Below, one piece after another: positions 8,341-15,916 of a DNA stretch of 64,000 nt (its first letter is position 1; each line of letters starts with the position of its first letter). The stretch comes from Acidobacteriota bacterium. Lineage in GTDB: Bacteria; Acidobacteriota; Blastocatellia; RBC074. The stretch covers positions 1 through 64,000 of the forward strand of contig JACPYM010000029.1 in the NCBI GenBank assembly GCA_016196035.1, written 5' to 3'. Below the pieces are notes generated by a model. The model worked only from the letters and a program-made list of their open reading frames with translations. It was not told the origin of the DNA and did not search any database. The translations under genes and the position numbers were made by a program.

Positions 8341-8486
8341 TGAATTTAGCCGTGGGGTTCAACCCACGGTGGCGTGCCAGAAGAACCCCGCGTCGCGTCA
8401 GCGACGCTTGAATTCAAGCGTCGCTGACGCGACGCCGAAAGGCTCTCCGGCAGCTTTCCCGGCGTTGAAACGCCAGGCTAAATTCA
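8341..8486. repeat. compound palindromic repeat element
   Basis: An outer inverted repeat, TGAATTTAGCC (8341-8351) and GGCTAAATTCA (8476-8486), encloses three inner hairpins: CCGTGGG/CCCACGG around 8351-8370, a perfect 44-base palindrome at 8391-8434 centred on GAATTC, and GGCG-TTGAAA-CGCC at 8461-8474. The nested structure and lack of coding potential suggest a mobile palindromic (REP/MITE-like) unit or a structured RNA element. It occupies the 593-base gap between thyA and the phosphorylase gene; nothing else was recognised there. Confidence 0.75.
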
Positions 8487-8553
8487 GGTCCTCGCTAGGC
8501 GACTGCATTTTCGGCATCACTTCTTTATCGCTGCCCGGAAAGTTAAAAGGACA

Positions 8554-10707
8554 ATGAGTACAACCATAGCGACAGGAATTACCTTGCCGGCGCGCATAAG
8601 CCGGTTGGATGAGTTGGCGCACAATTTGTGGTGGAGTTGGCGTATTGATGCCTCCGAATTGTTTCAGAGTCTGGATCGCACACTCTGGGAATTGACGCTG
8701 CACAATCCGGTGGCGATGTTGCAGCAAATGCCGCAGGCCAAACTGAATGCGGCGGCGGCTGATCCGCGCTTTTTGCGCCGCTACGACGGCATCGTGATGG
8801 CGCTGGATCGCTGCCTGACCGCCAAGGGCGCATGGTTTACCGAAAAACATGCCGATCTGGCCGGGAACACGATTGCCTATTTTTCGGCGGAATTCGGTTT
8901 GCACATCTCGCTGCCAATCTATTCGGGCGGCTTGGGCATTCTCGCCGGGGATCATTGTAAAGAAGCCAGCGACTTGGGTTTGCCGCTGGTCGGCATCGGC
9001 TTTGTGTACCCGCAAGGTTATTTCAAACAGCGCATCACCGCCGAAGGCCGTCAGGAAGCGTATTACGAGCGCTTCAATTACGACACGGCGCCGATTGAGC
9101 CGGTGATTACGCGCGAGAGCGAAGGTGGATTGTTGAAGCTCGCGCTTGATGGCCGTTCGATTCACGTCGCCGTCTGGCGCGTGTACGTAGGCGCGATTTC
9201 GCTGTACCTGATGGACACCGATGTCGAAGAAAACACGCCGTGGGATCGCGAGCTTTCCGCGCGGCTTTACGGCGGCGATCAGGAAACGCGCATTTCGCAA
9301 GAGATGGTGCTGGGCATCGGCGGCATTCGTATGATGGACCGCCTCGGTATTCGCCCGACGGCCTATCACGCCAACGAAGGCCACGCCGCCTTTATGTTGC
9401 TCGAACGCGTGCGCGTTTTTGTGCAAAGCGGCTTGAGCTTCAACGAAGCCGTCGAGCGCGTCAAAGCCACCACGATTTTCACCACGCATACGCCGGTGCC
9501 AGCGGGCCACGATGCTTTTCCCTTCTGGCTGGTCGAAAAGCATTTCGCGGAATTCTGGGGCGAGATGGGCCTGGATCGCGAACAGTTCCTGATGCTGGGC
9601 GGATATTCGGACGGTTTCGGCGGGATGAATTTCAATATGACCGCGTTGGCCTTGCGATTAAGTGGCAAGCGCAACGGCGTGAGCAAACTGCATGGCGAAG
9701 TCTCGCGCCAGATGTGGCAATCGCTGTGGCCGGAAAAGAAAACGAGCGAAGTGCCCATCACGCACGTCACCAATGGCGTGCACACGCCAACCTGGATCGC
9801 GCCGCGCCTGGATCGGCTCTTTGCCAAATATCTGGGGCCGGATTGGCTGGAACATCACGACGAACCCGCCCTGTGGGAACGCCTGCACGAGTTGCCCGAC
9901 GAAGAGTTGTGGAATGTGCATACCCTATTGAAAAGCCGCCTGTTTAACTTCATGCGCGAACGCGCGCGGCGCGGTTGGATGGAAGAAGAAGCCGGGCCGG
10001 TCAAAGTGTTGACCTCGGGCACGCTGCTCAATCCGAACGCCTTGACCATCGGCTTTGCGCGGCGCTTTGCGACGTATAAACGCGCGCTACTGATCTTCCG
10101 CTCGTTGGAACGGCTCAAACATATCCTGCACGACGACTGGCGGCCCGTGCAGATCATCTTTGCGGGCAAGGCCCACCCGGCGGACAATCCGGGCAAGAAC
10201 CTGATTCACGAACTGTACAACTTCGCCCGTGACCACAACATCGGCGGGCGCGTCGCCTTTATCGAAAACTACGACATCCACGTCGCCAAATACTTCTATC
10301 GTGGCGTAGACGTCTGGCTCAACAACCCGCGCCGCCCCCTGGAAGCCAGCGGCACCAGCGGTCAAAAAGCCGCCCTCAATGGCGTCCCGCACCTCAGCGT
10401 GCTGGACGGCTGGTGGTACGAAGGCTACCACGGCACCAACGGCTGGGCGATTGACCCCAAAGTCCCCGAAGGCATCACTGAAGAAGAACAGGACGAAGCC
10501 GATGCCGCCGAACTTTACCGCGTGCTCGAACAGGAAGTCGTCCCGCTCTATTTCGACCGCGACTCCGACGGCGTCCCGCGCGGCTGGGTCAAGGTGATGA
10601 AAGAAGCGATTCGCAACGCTGCTCCAACGTATAGCGCGCGCCGGATGGTGAAAGAGTATGCGGAGCGGATGTATATTCCGGCGATGAAGGCGGCGGAAGA
10701 GAAATAA
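8554..10707 (+). CDS. glgP: alpha-glucan phosphorylase (GT35)
   Basis: Releases glucose-1-phosphate from glycogen or maltodextrins with pyridoxal phosphate. The 717-residue protein belongs to the shorter prokaryotic subfamily (TIGR02094-like), with an N-terminal DUF3417 segment (LDELAHNLWWSWRIDASELF) and a phosphorylase core: YFSAEFGLHISLPIYSGGLG, TTHTPVPAGHDAF, HVTNGVHTPTW, GFARRFATYKRA, VDVWLNNPRRPLEASG. The PLP-lysine region reads EASGTSGQKAALNG, where many phosphorylases have GTSGMKA; the lysine is kept. ATG 8554 follows AAAAGGAC. It stands alone, so no glycogen operon is seen here. Confidence 0.93.
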   Translation: MSTTIATGITLPARISRLDELAHNLWWSWRIDASELFQSLDRTLWELTLHNPVAMLQQMPQAKLNAAAADPRFLRRYDGIVMALDRCLTAKGAWFTEKHADLAGNTIAYFSAEFGLHISLPIYSGGLGILAGDHCKEASDLGLPLVGIGFVYPQGYFKQRITAEGRQEAYYERFNYDTAPIEPVITRESEGGLLKLALDGRSIHVAVWRVYVGAISLYLMDTDVEENTPWDRELSARLYGGDQETRISQEMVLGIGGIRMMDRLGIRPTAYHANEGHAAFMLLERVRVFVQSGLSFNEAVERVKATTIFTTHTPVPAGHDAFPFWLVEKHFAEFWGEMGLDREQFLMLGGYSDGFGGMNFNMTALALRLSGKRNGVSKLHGEVSRQMWQSLWPEKKTSEVPITHVTNGVHTPTWIAPRLDRLFAKYLGPDWLEHHDEPALWERLHELPDEELWNVHTLLKSRLFNFMRERARRGWMEEEAGPVKVLTSGTLLNPNALTIGFARRFATYKRALLIFRSLERLKHILHDDWRPVQIIFAGKAHPADNPGKNLIHELYNFARDHNIGGRVAFIENYDIHVAKYFYRGVDVWLNNPRRPLEASGTSGQKAALNGVPHLSVLDGWWYEGYHGTNGWAIDPKVPEGITEEEQDEADAAELYRVLEQEVVPLYFDRDSDGVPRGWVKVMKEAIRNAAPTYSARRMVKEYAERMYIPAMKAAEEK

Positions 10708-10779
10708 GGCAGTGTGCTTGTGCGGGGTCTCTGTTACGAGGCAGGAAAGCCGTTGTTGCAAGTTCAATGTGACTGGCTT

Positions 10780-11190
10780 TTACCCTGGTTGCAGCGCTTT
10801 GCGAATGCGTCCGATTACCTTGGTTGAGGAATGTTTGAGTGAATGTTCCCACACGCGTAGAACGACCCATCCGGCTTGGCGCAATGCGCGTGTAATGCGC
10901 CTGTCGCGCCTCTGATTGCTGGCGATTTTGCGTTCCCAATACTCTTGGTTGCTAGCCGGAATACGGCAGTGCTTGGAGCAGCCGTGCCAAAAGCAGCCGT
11001 CCACGAATAGGGCGAGACGTTGTTTGGGCCAGACAAAATCAGGCTGCCCGTGTAGCTTCCATTTGCGTCGCCAGCCTGTCACACCAGAATCCCTGAGTAG
11101 AGTCGCAAGCGCGACTTCCGTTGACTGATTCCCGCTAGAGCGAACCGCTGCCATCACTTTTGACCGGGTTGCTTGGCTTACGTTGTCCAT
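10780..11190 (-). CDS. vsr: very short patch repair (Vsr) endonuclease
   Basis: Nicks next to T:G mismatches produced when 5-methylcytosine deaminates, protecting sites of a cytosine methyltransferase. Diagnostic residues are present: ATRSKVMAAVRSSGN near the start, PDFVWPKQRLALFVDGCFWHGC with the catalytic Asp and the zinc-ligand cysteines, CRIPASNQEYWERKI, NQRRD and the closing GWVVLRVWEH. ATG 11190 gives the usual MDN start; a GTG at 11199 would overlap the endonuclease stop as GTGA. It is the last gene of the controller-endonuclease-vsr operon and serves the methyltransferase encoded divergently nearby. Confidence 0.95.
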   Translation of the reverse strand: MDNVSQATRSKVMAAVRSSGNQSTEVALATLLRDSGVTGWRRKWKLHGQPDFVWPKQRLALFVDGCFWHGCSKHCRIPASNQEYWERKIASNQRRDRRITRALRQAGWVVLRVWEHSLKHSSTKVIGRIRKALQPG

Positions 11191-11195
11191 AGACG

Positions 11196-11987
11196 TCACC
11201 CGTTCGCATCATTCTCGCTCGCAGCGCCGCTGATCACAGAGATAAACGGGGCGTGTGAGAAAGAGAATTTCTCTGTGGTGGCAGTCGTGTTGCGCGTGGC
11301 GCGCCGGTAATCGGATTTTGACAGGTAAGCGAGGTAAACGTCGTAGGCGCGCCATCGTTCGCCCGCCTGATCGAAGGTCATCGCCAAGTGCAAGCCTTGA
11401 TGATCGTGGTGACAGTCAACCCGGATTCTTTTCCCGCGCTGAGATTTGATTTCAATACCGTCAGGCACGGAAGTTGGGTGTTCCCTGCGCAAGGCTGGGC
11501 CTATGGCATTTCCACTTTGGCGGCGCGGAAGATGGCTGTAGTCGAATGAGGCAAAGTAGAGGTCAGGATAAGTGCTGCGATTGTTCTTATGGAGGCCAGG
11601 AAACTCGTGGCATAGGAAGTCTGAAATCAGATTGGAGACCGTTTCTCCCGTGATGACTGTGAGCAAGCTGGCTTCAAGTCCAAGCTCTGCGTCAAGCAAA
11701 GAGATGTGCTGTTCGATCTCTTTGGGAATTCGTCCTTGCCGTAGATGTTCTTTGATTTTTGACCATGTCACGCGAGCGTTATCAGGGCTGTTCAAGGTCA
11801 ATTCGACTTCTTGGCGCAGGTTTGGGGCAAGCTCAGTGAGCCGGGGCACGAAGAGCTTTACGCCGGTTTCGATGCGCTGTTTCCATTTCAACTTCGGCTC
11901 AAGCGCAGACAAGTTCGCAGCGTCTCGCTCAATCTGAGCAAGGATATGCGACAGCACTTTATTTTTTAGCTTTGGTATTTTTGGCAT
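11196..11987 (-). CDS. putative type II restriction endonuclease
   Basis: A 263-residue protein with a likely PD-(D/E)xK nuclease core: YPDLYF at residues 140-145 and GIEIKSQRG at 177-185 supply the PD and ExK residues, followed by a conserved-looking VDCHHDHQGLHLAMTF strand region. It sits between an XRE controller and vsr, opposite a C5-cytosine methyltransferase, which is the layout of a type II restriction-modification system. ATG 11987 overlaps the controller gene by 29 bases, implying coupled translation. The N-terminal half is helical and unassigned, and may hold target recognition. Recognition sequence unknown; it should equal that of the methyltransferase. Confidence 0.75.
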   Translation of the reverse strand: MPKIPKLKNKVLSHILAQIERDAANLSALEPKLKWKQRIETGVKLFVPRLTELAPNLRQEVELTLNSPDNARVTWSKIKEHLRQGRIPKEIEQHISLLDAELGLEASLLTVITGETVSNLISDFLCHEFPGLHKNNRSTYPDLYFASFDYSHLPRRQSGNAIGPALRREHPTSVPDGIEIKSQRGKRIRVDCHHDHQGLHLAMTFDQAGERWRAYDVYLAYLSKSDYRRATRNTTATTEKFSFSHAPFISVISGAASENDANG

Positions 11988-12234
11988 TTTTTACCACCGT
12001 GGCGGTTGGCTCGTCAATGAATTTCAGTAGCTCATAAGGCGGCGTGGCGAGTGCGCGAGCAAGCGCGCAGATATTGAGCAGCGAAATATTATATTCGCCA
12101 CGCTCGACACCGCCGACATAGCTACGGTCAAGTTCAGCGGCATAGGCCAGCGCTTCTTGGGACAGTCCCGCGTCTTGGCGAAGCTTGCGCAAACGGTTGC
12201 CGAATTGTTTTCTAGGGTCTTGCTTGCTTTTCAC
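11959..12234 (-). CDS. XRE-family regulator, likely restriction-modification controller protein
   Basis: A 91-residue lambda-repressor-type HTH protein: FGNRLRKLRQDAGLSQEALA, AAELDRSYVGGVERGEYN and SLLNICALARALATPPYELL cover all helices of the HTH_3 domain. Its size and position as first gene before the endonuclease match C-proteins, which delay endonuclease expression and often repress the methyltransferase promoter. The start codon is GTG at 12234. The Lys-rich tail (KNAKNTKAKK) lies within the stretch overlapping the endonuclease start. Operator sites are expected in the 75-base divergent region but none was identified with certainty. Confidence 0.9.
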   Translation of the reverse strand: MKSKQDPRKQFGNRLRKLRQDAGLSQEALAYAAELDRSYVGGVERGEYNISLLNICALARALATPPYELLKFIDEPTATVVKNAKNTKAKK

Positions 12235-12260
12235 GGCGGCGTAGAGTGAAATATCTGCCG

Positions 12261-12289
12261 GTTATATGTCCACGGGTTTTAACTACCAA
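12261..12289 (-). promoter_or_regulatory. putative promoter of controller-endonuclease-vsr operon
   Basis: Read on the minus strand: TTGGTA (12289-12284), 17 bases, TATAAC (12266-12261). Transcription would start about 20 bases before the GTG of the controller. Its -35 box shares base 12284 with the -35 box of the opposing methyltransferase promoter. Confidence 0.45.
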
Positions 12290-12307
12290 TTTCGCTAGGT
12301 TTAGAAT
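12279..12307 (+). promoter_or_regulatory. putative promoter of the methyltransferase gene
   Basis: TTAACT (12279-12284), 17 bases, TAGAAT (12302-12307). The expected start site falls at about the first ATG codons (12310-12318), so the message would be leaderless. No ribosome-binding sequence is visible before the start, which agrees. Confidence 0.45.
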
Positions 12308-12309
12308 AG

Positions 12310-13557
12310 ATGATGATGGCTGAGAAAACGTTTTTAGAGTTCTTCGCAGGGATTGGTTTAGTGCATCTTGGACTGCGCTCAACTGGTTGGCGCTGTGTGT
12401 ATGCGAACGACATCTCAGAAAAAAAACAAGCCATGTACCTGGATGAGTTTCCAGATGCTTCCTATTTTCACCTGGAAGACATTTGGCAGACTGAAAACGT
12501 TTTAGAACTTATCCGCCAACCGGCTTTATTGGCTACGGCATCTTTCCCTTGTGTTGATTTGTCGCTGGCCGGACACATGAGGGGACTCAAGGGTGAGCAC
12601 TCTTCATCGCTTTTCGGTTTTCTTGAGGTGCTGCGCCGCCTAAAAGCACAAAACAAAATGCCGCCGTTGGTAATGTTGGAAAATGTTCTCGGTCTGTTGA
12701 CCGGCCAGCAGGGAAAGGATTTTGAGGAGACTTGCCTTGCGTTAGCTGAGTTAGGTTTCTGGATTGATGCTTTCGTTGTTGATGCCAAACACTTCACCTC
12801 GCAAAGCCGCCCGCGTTTGTTCATTGTCGGTGTGTTAAAGGAAGCGATCCCACCAGAGGGAATCACCAGTTTTCATCCATTGTGGAATGAACGTGTCACT
12901 GCGCGGAGTCATACTTGTCCCTCACGGCTTTCCACTGCGCTGTTAAAACTCAAACTGCCGACAGGCTGGATAGCTTTTGATTTGCCAGAACTGCCGTCCG
13001 TACAGAGAGATTTGGCAACCATGATTGACCTTGATGATAGTCAAGCCTGGTGGTCAGAAGCCGAGGTGGTGAAGCATTTTGACCGAATGAGCGATTTACA
13101 CCGGCTGCGTGTTGAAAAACTGATGGCTTCAAAACAACTTTGGGTTGGGGCAATGTTCCGCCGCGTTCGTGAAGGGAAAACCAAGTCAGAGGTGCGGTTT
13201 GATGGGTTGGCAGGTTGTTTGCGAACGGCAAAAGGCGGCAGCGGCAAACAGATCGTCGTAGTGATAGACGGCGGCAAATTAATGATGCGTTGGATGACAC
13301 CGGTGGAATACGCCCGCTTGCAGGGCGCGCCAGACTTCAACATTCAGAGGACTCGGAACGAAGCCTTGACCGGATTTGCAGATGCGGTTTGTGTGCCGGT
13401 GATTGATTGGGTGGCGCGACACGTGCTTGCCCCGGTGGCGGCCCACTTGGGCTACCAAACGGCGCAGGCGAAACACTCAAGCCGAGAGCAATTCCAACTT
13501 CCTTTCGACGGGCTACGACCAGCAATGCCTGTTACCGTGGCGGCTGTGCCTTCGTGA
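12310..13557 (+). CDS. C5-cytosine DNA methyltransferase
   Basis: Methylates the C5 position of cytosine at a specific site, protecting against the linked endonuclease. The family's ordered motifs are visible in the 415 residues: I (FLEFFAGIGLVHLGL), IV with the catalytic cysteine (SFPCVDLSLAG), VI (MLENVLGLL), VIII (QSRPRLFIVGV), a target-recognition region around residues 190-330, IX (YARLQGAPDF) and X (GFADAVCVPVIDWVA). Three consecutive ATG codons open the gene. Divergent from the controller-endonuclease-vsr operon. The presence of vsr supports a 5-methylcytosine product. Confidence 0.95.
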   Translation: MMMAEKTFLEFFAGIGLVHLGLRSTGWRCVYANDISEKKQAMYLDEFPDASYFHLEDIWQTENVLELIRQPALLATASFPCVDLSLAGHMRGLKGEHSSSLFGFLEVLRRLKAQNKMPPLVMLENVLGLLTGQQGKDFEETCLALAELGFWIDAFVVDAKHFTSQSRPRLFIVGVLKEAIPPEGITSFHPLWNERVTARSHTCPSRLSTALLKLKLPTGWIAFDLPELPSVQRDLATMIDLDDSQAWWSEAEVVKHFDRMSDLHRLRVEKLMASKQLWVGAMFRRVREGKTKSEVRFDGLAGCLRTAKGGSGKQIVVVIDGGKLMMRWMTPVEYARLQGAPDFNIQRTRNEALTGFADAVCVPVIDWVARHVLAPVAAHLGYQTAQAKHSSREQFQLPFDGLRPAMPVTVAAVPS

Positions 13558-13619
13558 AGCCGCTATTCATTGTCAGCGGAATCAGCCTTCTTCTTGACGC
13601 GGCTTTGCCCGCTTGCCTG

Positions 13620-14048
13620 CTATTGCTGTGTATGCTGAGTCAAGGCAAACCAGTTGCCGGAGTTGTCTTTGAAGACAGCTTCCAAGCCATAAGGCCGCTG
13701 GATGGGCGGCGACAGAAACTCTACGCCACGGCTTTTCATTTCTTCGTAGGCGGCTTGGCAATCGTCTGTATCGAAAGCCCCAGCGCCGAGTGCGCCTTTT
13801 TCGACGAGCGCGCGGATTTGGCGGGCCGTCTCTTCATCCAGCATGCCACCGCCGCCTGCGCCGCCTTTGGGTTCCATCAAGGCGATTTCAAGATCGGGTT
13901 GTTCCTTTGGGCTGACCGTGAGCCAGCGAAAGCCGTTGCCCATCGTGACGTCGGTGCGGACTTCGAAGCCGAGCTTTTCGACGTAAAACTGGTAGGCTTC
14001 GTCCTGGTTGGTTACGTAAATCGTCGCGTGCGAGAGTCGTTTGATCAT
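13620..14048 (-). CDS. VOC-family (glyoxalase-like) protein
   Basis: A 142-residue vicinal-oxygen-chelate protein with two beta-alpha-beta-beta-beta modules: HATIYVTNQDEAYQFYVEKLGFEVRTD at the N terminus and YEEMKSRGVEFLSPPIQRPYGLEAVFKDNSGNWFAL at the C terminus. The family includes glyoxalases, dioxygenases and antibiotic-binding proteins; this short, single-chain type resembles the bleomycin-resistance/PhnB-like group. It follows an AraC-type regulator by 75 bases on the same strand, a common pairing in soil bacteria, so the two are probably one operon. ATG 14048 chosen because the domain begins there; AAGGAGG lies 13 bases upstream, rather far. Substrate unknown. Confidence 0.88.
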   Translation of the reverse strand: MIKRLSHATIYVTNQDEAYQFYVEKLGFEVRTDVTMGNGFRWLTVSPKEQPDLEIALMEPKGGAGGGGMLDEETARQIRALVEKGALGAGAFDTDDCQAAYEEMKSRGVEFLSPPIQRPYGLEAVFKDNSGNWFALTQHTQQ

Positions 14049-14123
14049 GGTTGTTTCAATGCCTCCTTGGTAGGCGGGAAGATACAACAGACGTGGGGCG
14101 ATGGGCTTCTTGAAAATTGCGAT

Positions 14124-14570
14124 TCAGCGGGCGGCGGCGGGGAGGCCGCCGAACTTCATCAGGAAGCAGGCGGGGATGGCCGCGAGTTGGGCTGGTGTGG
14201 CAAGCGGGCGCGGCTGGTCGAAGCGGGCGCGGTAATGGGCGGGCGAAACGCCCGCGACTTTGCGAAAGAGCGTGCTGAACGAACCGAGGCTGGCAAAGCC
14301 GACTTCGAAACAGACTTCGGTCACCGGCAAGCGGCTCGCATCGAGCAATTCTTTGGCGCGCTGGATGCGCTTTTCGGTCAGATATTGATGCGGCGTCTTG
14401 CCGAAGTATTGCTGAAAGAGCCGCAGGAAGTGAAAGCGGGAAAAACAGGCTTGGTGGGCGAGGCGGTCTAGGTTGAGCGGCTGTTGATAATGCTGATCCA
14501 TCAAGCGGCGCGCACGGCAAAGGCGTTGCCAGGTGTCCTGATCCAACCGGTTTTTGACACGCACAACCAT
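14124..14570 (-). CDS. AraC-family transcriptional regulator, DNA-binding domain only
   Basis: A 148-residue protein consisting mainly of the double helix-turn-helix of AraC/XylS regulators: LNLDRLAHQACFSRFHFLRLFQQYFGKTPHQYL, then RIQRAKELLDASRLPVTEVCFEVGFASLGSFSTLFRKVAGVSPAHYR. There is no separate effector-binding domain; the last 30 residues are a short unassigned tail. ATG 14570 is preceded by AAAGGCGG. The neighbouring VOC gene downstream is the likely target and operon partner. Confidence 0.92.
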   Translation of the reverse strand: MVVRVKNRLDQDTWQRLCRARRLMDQHYQQPLNLDRLAHQACFSRFHFLRLFQQYFGKTPHQYLTEKRIQRAKELLDASRLPVTEVCFEVGFASLGSFSTLFRKVAGVSPAHYRARFDQPRPLATPAQLAAIPACFLMKFGGLPAAAR

Positions 14571-14606
14571 TGCCGCCTTTCGGGCATGACTTAGGCAAAC
14601 ACTGAG

Positions 14607-14703
14607 AAGGATTGCCACAGAGGCACGGAGTCACAGAGGGTTTTCGTCTATTGGAGAAGTTCTTGGCCTTGCTCCGTGACTCCGTGCCTCTGTGGCAATC
14701 CTT
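14607..14703. repeat. long inverted repeat with GCACGGAGTCACAGAG arms
   Basis: Arms 14607-14638 and 14672-14703 are 32 bases each with one mismatch, separated by a 33-base loop. The arms are made of CACAGAGGCACGGAG-type words. Upstream of the AraC gene, non-coding, and similar in design to the other long hairpins here. Confidence 0.85.
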
Positions 14704-14800
14704 GTCGGGAAAAGAGAAGGGGCGAGATTGCCTGTTAGCCAGCCTCGCCCCTTGCCGTGATTGTCAGGTTTTGCGCCGCTGCTGGTGCAGGTTCTGACAG

Positions 14801-15175
14801 TTATTCAACTTCGCTGATGCTCTCGACCATCATTTTGCCATCGTGGACCATGCCCATGACTTTGAACTTCGCGCCATTGGGTTTGCTGGTCTTTTCGAGC
14901 GCTTCTTTAGCCTTGGCCGATCCCGCTTCGTCAAAGGCCGTGAATTTGCCATCAGCATAAACGCCGTAGCCGCTCTTGGAACAGCCTGGGGAAAGCGCGC
15001 AACCTTTCTTGTGATTGGCCGCTGCTTCATCCGTCGTCGCCTTGGCGGAACAGGCTACGTCGAGAATGTTGCCGGTCAACGTGACCGACTTGTGACTGTC
15101 TTGCGCCGCCGCCATGATGCTCAGGCTGAGCACCAGCGCGAACGCAAACAGCATGGTGGTGAATTTCTTGCTCAT
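14801..15175 (-). CDS. small secreted protein, unknown function
   Basis: A 124-residue exported protein. Residues 1-24 (MSKKFTTMLFAFALVLSLSIMAAAQ) form a signal peptide. The mature part has four cysteines (one in DVACSAKA, then CALSPGC and the CS that follows) and the segments SGYGVYADGKFTAFDEAG and KFKVMGMVHDGKMMVESI, which suggest a small beta-rich periplasmic domain, perhaps OB-like. I do not recognise a named family. ATG 15175 follows AAAGG by eleven bases; a longer in-frame extension lacks a signal-like start. It stands alone between two other minus-strand genes. Confidence 0.75.
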   Translation of the reverse strand: MSKKFTTMLFAFALVLSLSIMAAAQDSHKSVTLTGNILDVACSAKATTDEAAANHKKGCALSPGCSKSGYGVYADGKFTAFDEAGSAKAKEALEKTSKPNGAKFKVMGMVHDGKMMVESISEVE

Positions 15176-15330
15176 AGTTTTGCTACCTTTCTTGATCCTA
15201 CTAGGGTCTGTAAACGTTGATTGTTTGGTCTGCATTGAGAGACGCTCGGGGCGTCCCGGAGGGATCACGGTTTACGGGCTGCATTATCCGAAACCGCATC
15301 CATAGAAGCAAATCGGCGAGGCTGTCCCCG

Positions 15331-15366
15331 GAAAAGAAAAGAGCAGCTACATTTGGTGTAGCTGCT
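15331..15366 (-). terminator. intrinsic terminator of the 87-residue gene
   Basis: Perfect 10-base stem AGCAGCTACA / TGTAGCTGCT with loop TTTGG at 15342-15366. On the minus strand it is followed by a T-rich run (CTCTTTTCTTTTC). It lies about 30 bases past the stop of the gene ending at 15397. Confidence 0.75.
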
Positions 15367-15396
15367 GCCAGAGAAGCGTGAAAATTTGAAAAAAAA

Positions 15397-15660
15397 CTAG
15401 AGCGCTCGCGGGCTGCGGTATTGCTCGTAACGGCGCGTCGGCTCGTACTTACTAGGCACAAAACCAAGTTCCTTGGTTGGCGGGCCTTCAAGCCGGATGA
15501 TTTCAATCGCTTCCTGATAGACACGTTCGAGGTTTTCGGGCTGGAACCCGTTCAAACGACACGCCCGAATGTGAGCGCGTACCATTTGTTCGACCGCTTC
15601 GCGGCCAATCTCGTCCAGCTCTTGTAGGGAACGCAGAGCATGTGCGGACAGCTTCAACAT
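15397..15660 (-). CDS. hypothetical protein
   Basis: An 87-residue protein that I do not recognise. It is mostly helical and charged (MLKLSAHALRSLQELDEIGREAVEQMVRAH), followed by an Arg/Tyr-rich tail (KYEPTRRYEQYRSPRAL). There is no export signal or membrane segment. The start at 15660 is preceded by AAAGGAC at long spacing; an in-frame start at 15735 is possible. A terminator follows, which supports its being a real monocistronic gene. Confidence 0.55.
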   Translation of the reverse strand: MLKLSAHALRSLQELDEIGREAVEQMVRAHIRACRLNGFQPENLERVYQEAIEIIRLEGPPTKELGFVPSKYEPTRRYEQYRSPRAL

Positions 15661-15916
15661 AATCCAGTCCAGTCCTTTCGAGAAAGTTGTGTTTGATTCC
15701 GTATTGGAACTTTTTTGAGGAGGAAACGGGCGCAATATAACACAGTTTCAAAAGCTGTCTACAACTATTTTCCCCGGACTGCGCCCTTTAGTTGCTAGAA
15801 TTTACCTCAGTTCCAGACGGCTAACAGCCGCGTGTTACAATACGTTCCACAGTTCACCGAAAGGCTCTCTGGGCCTGTTCCAGGCTGGCTGCTTCGTCGC
15901 CGTCACAAAGGACTTT

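Noticed and set aside
8398-9543. Minus-strand frame opposite the phosphorylase gene
   Set aside because: No motifs, and it runs through the palindromic spacer and a well-supported GT35 gene.
13407-14471. Plus-strand frame across the VOC and AraC genes
   Set aside because: Antisense to two recognisable genes and joins the methyltransferase tail; no family match visible.
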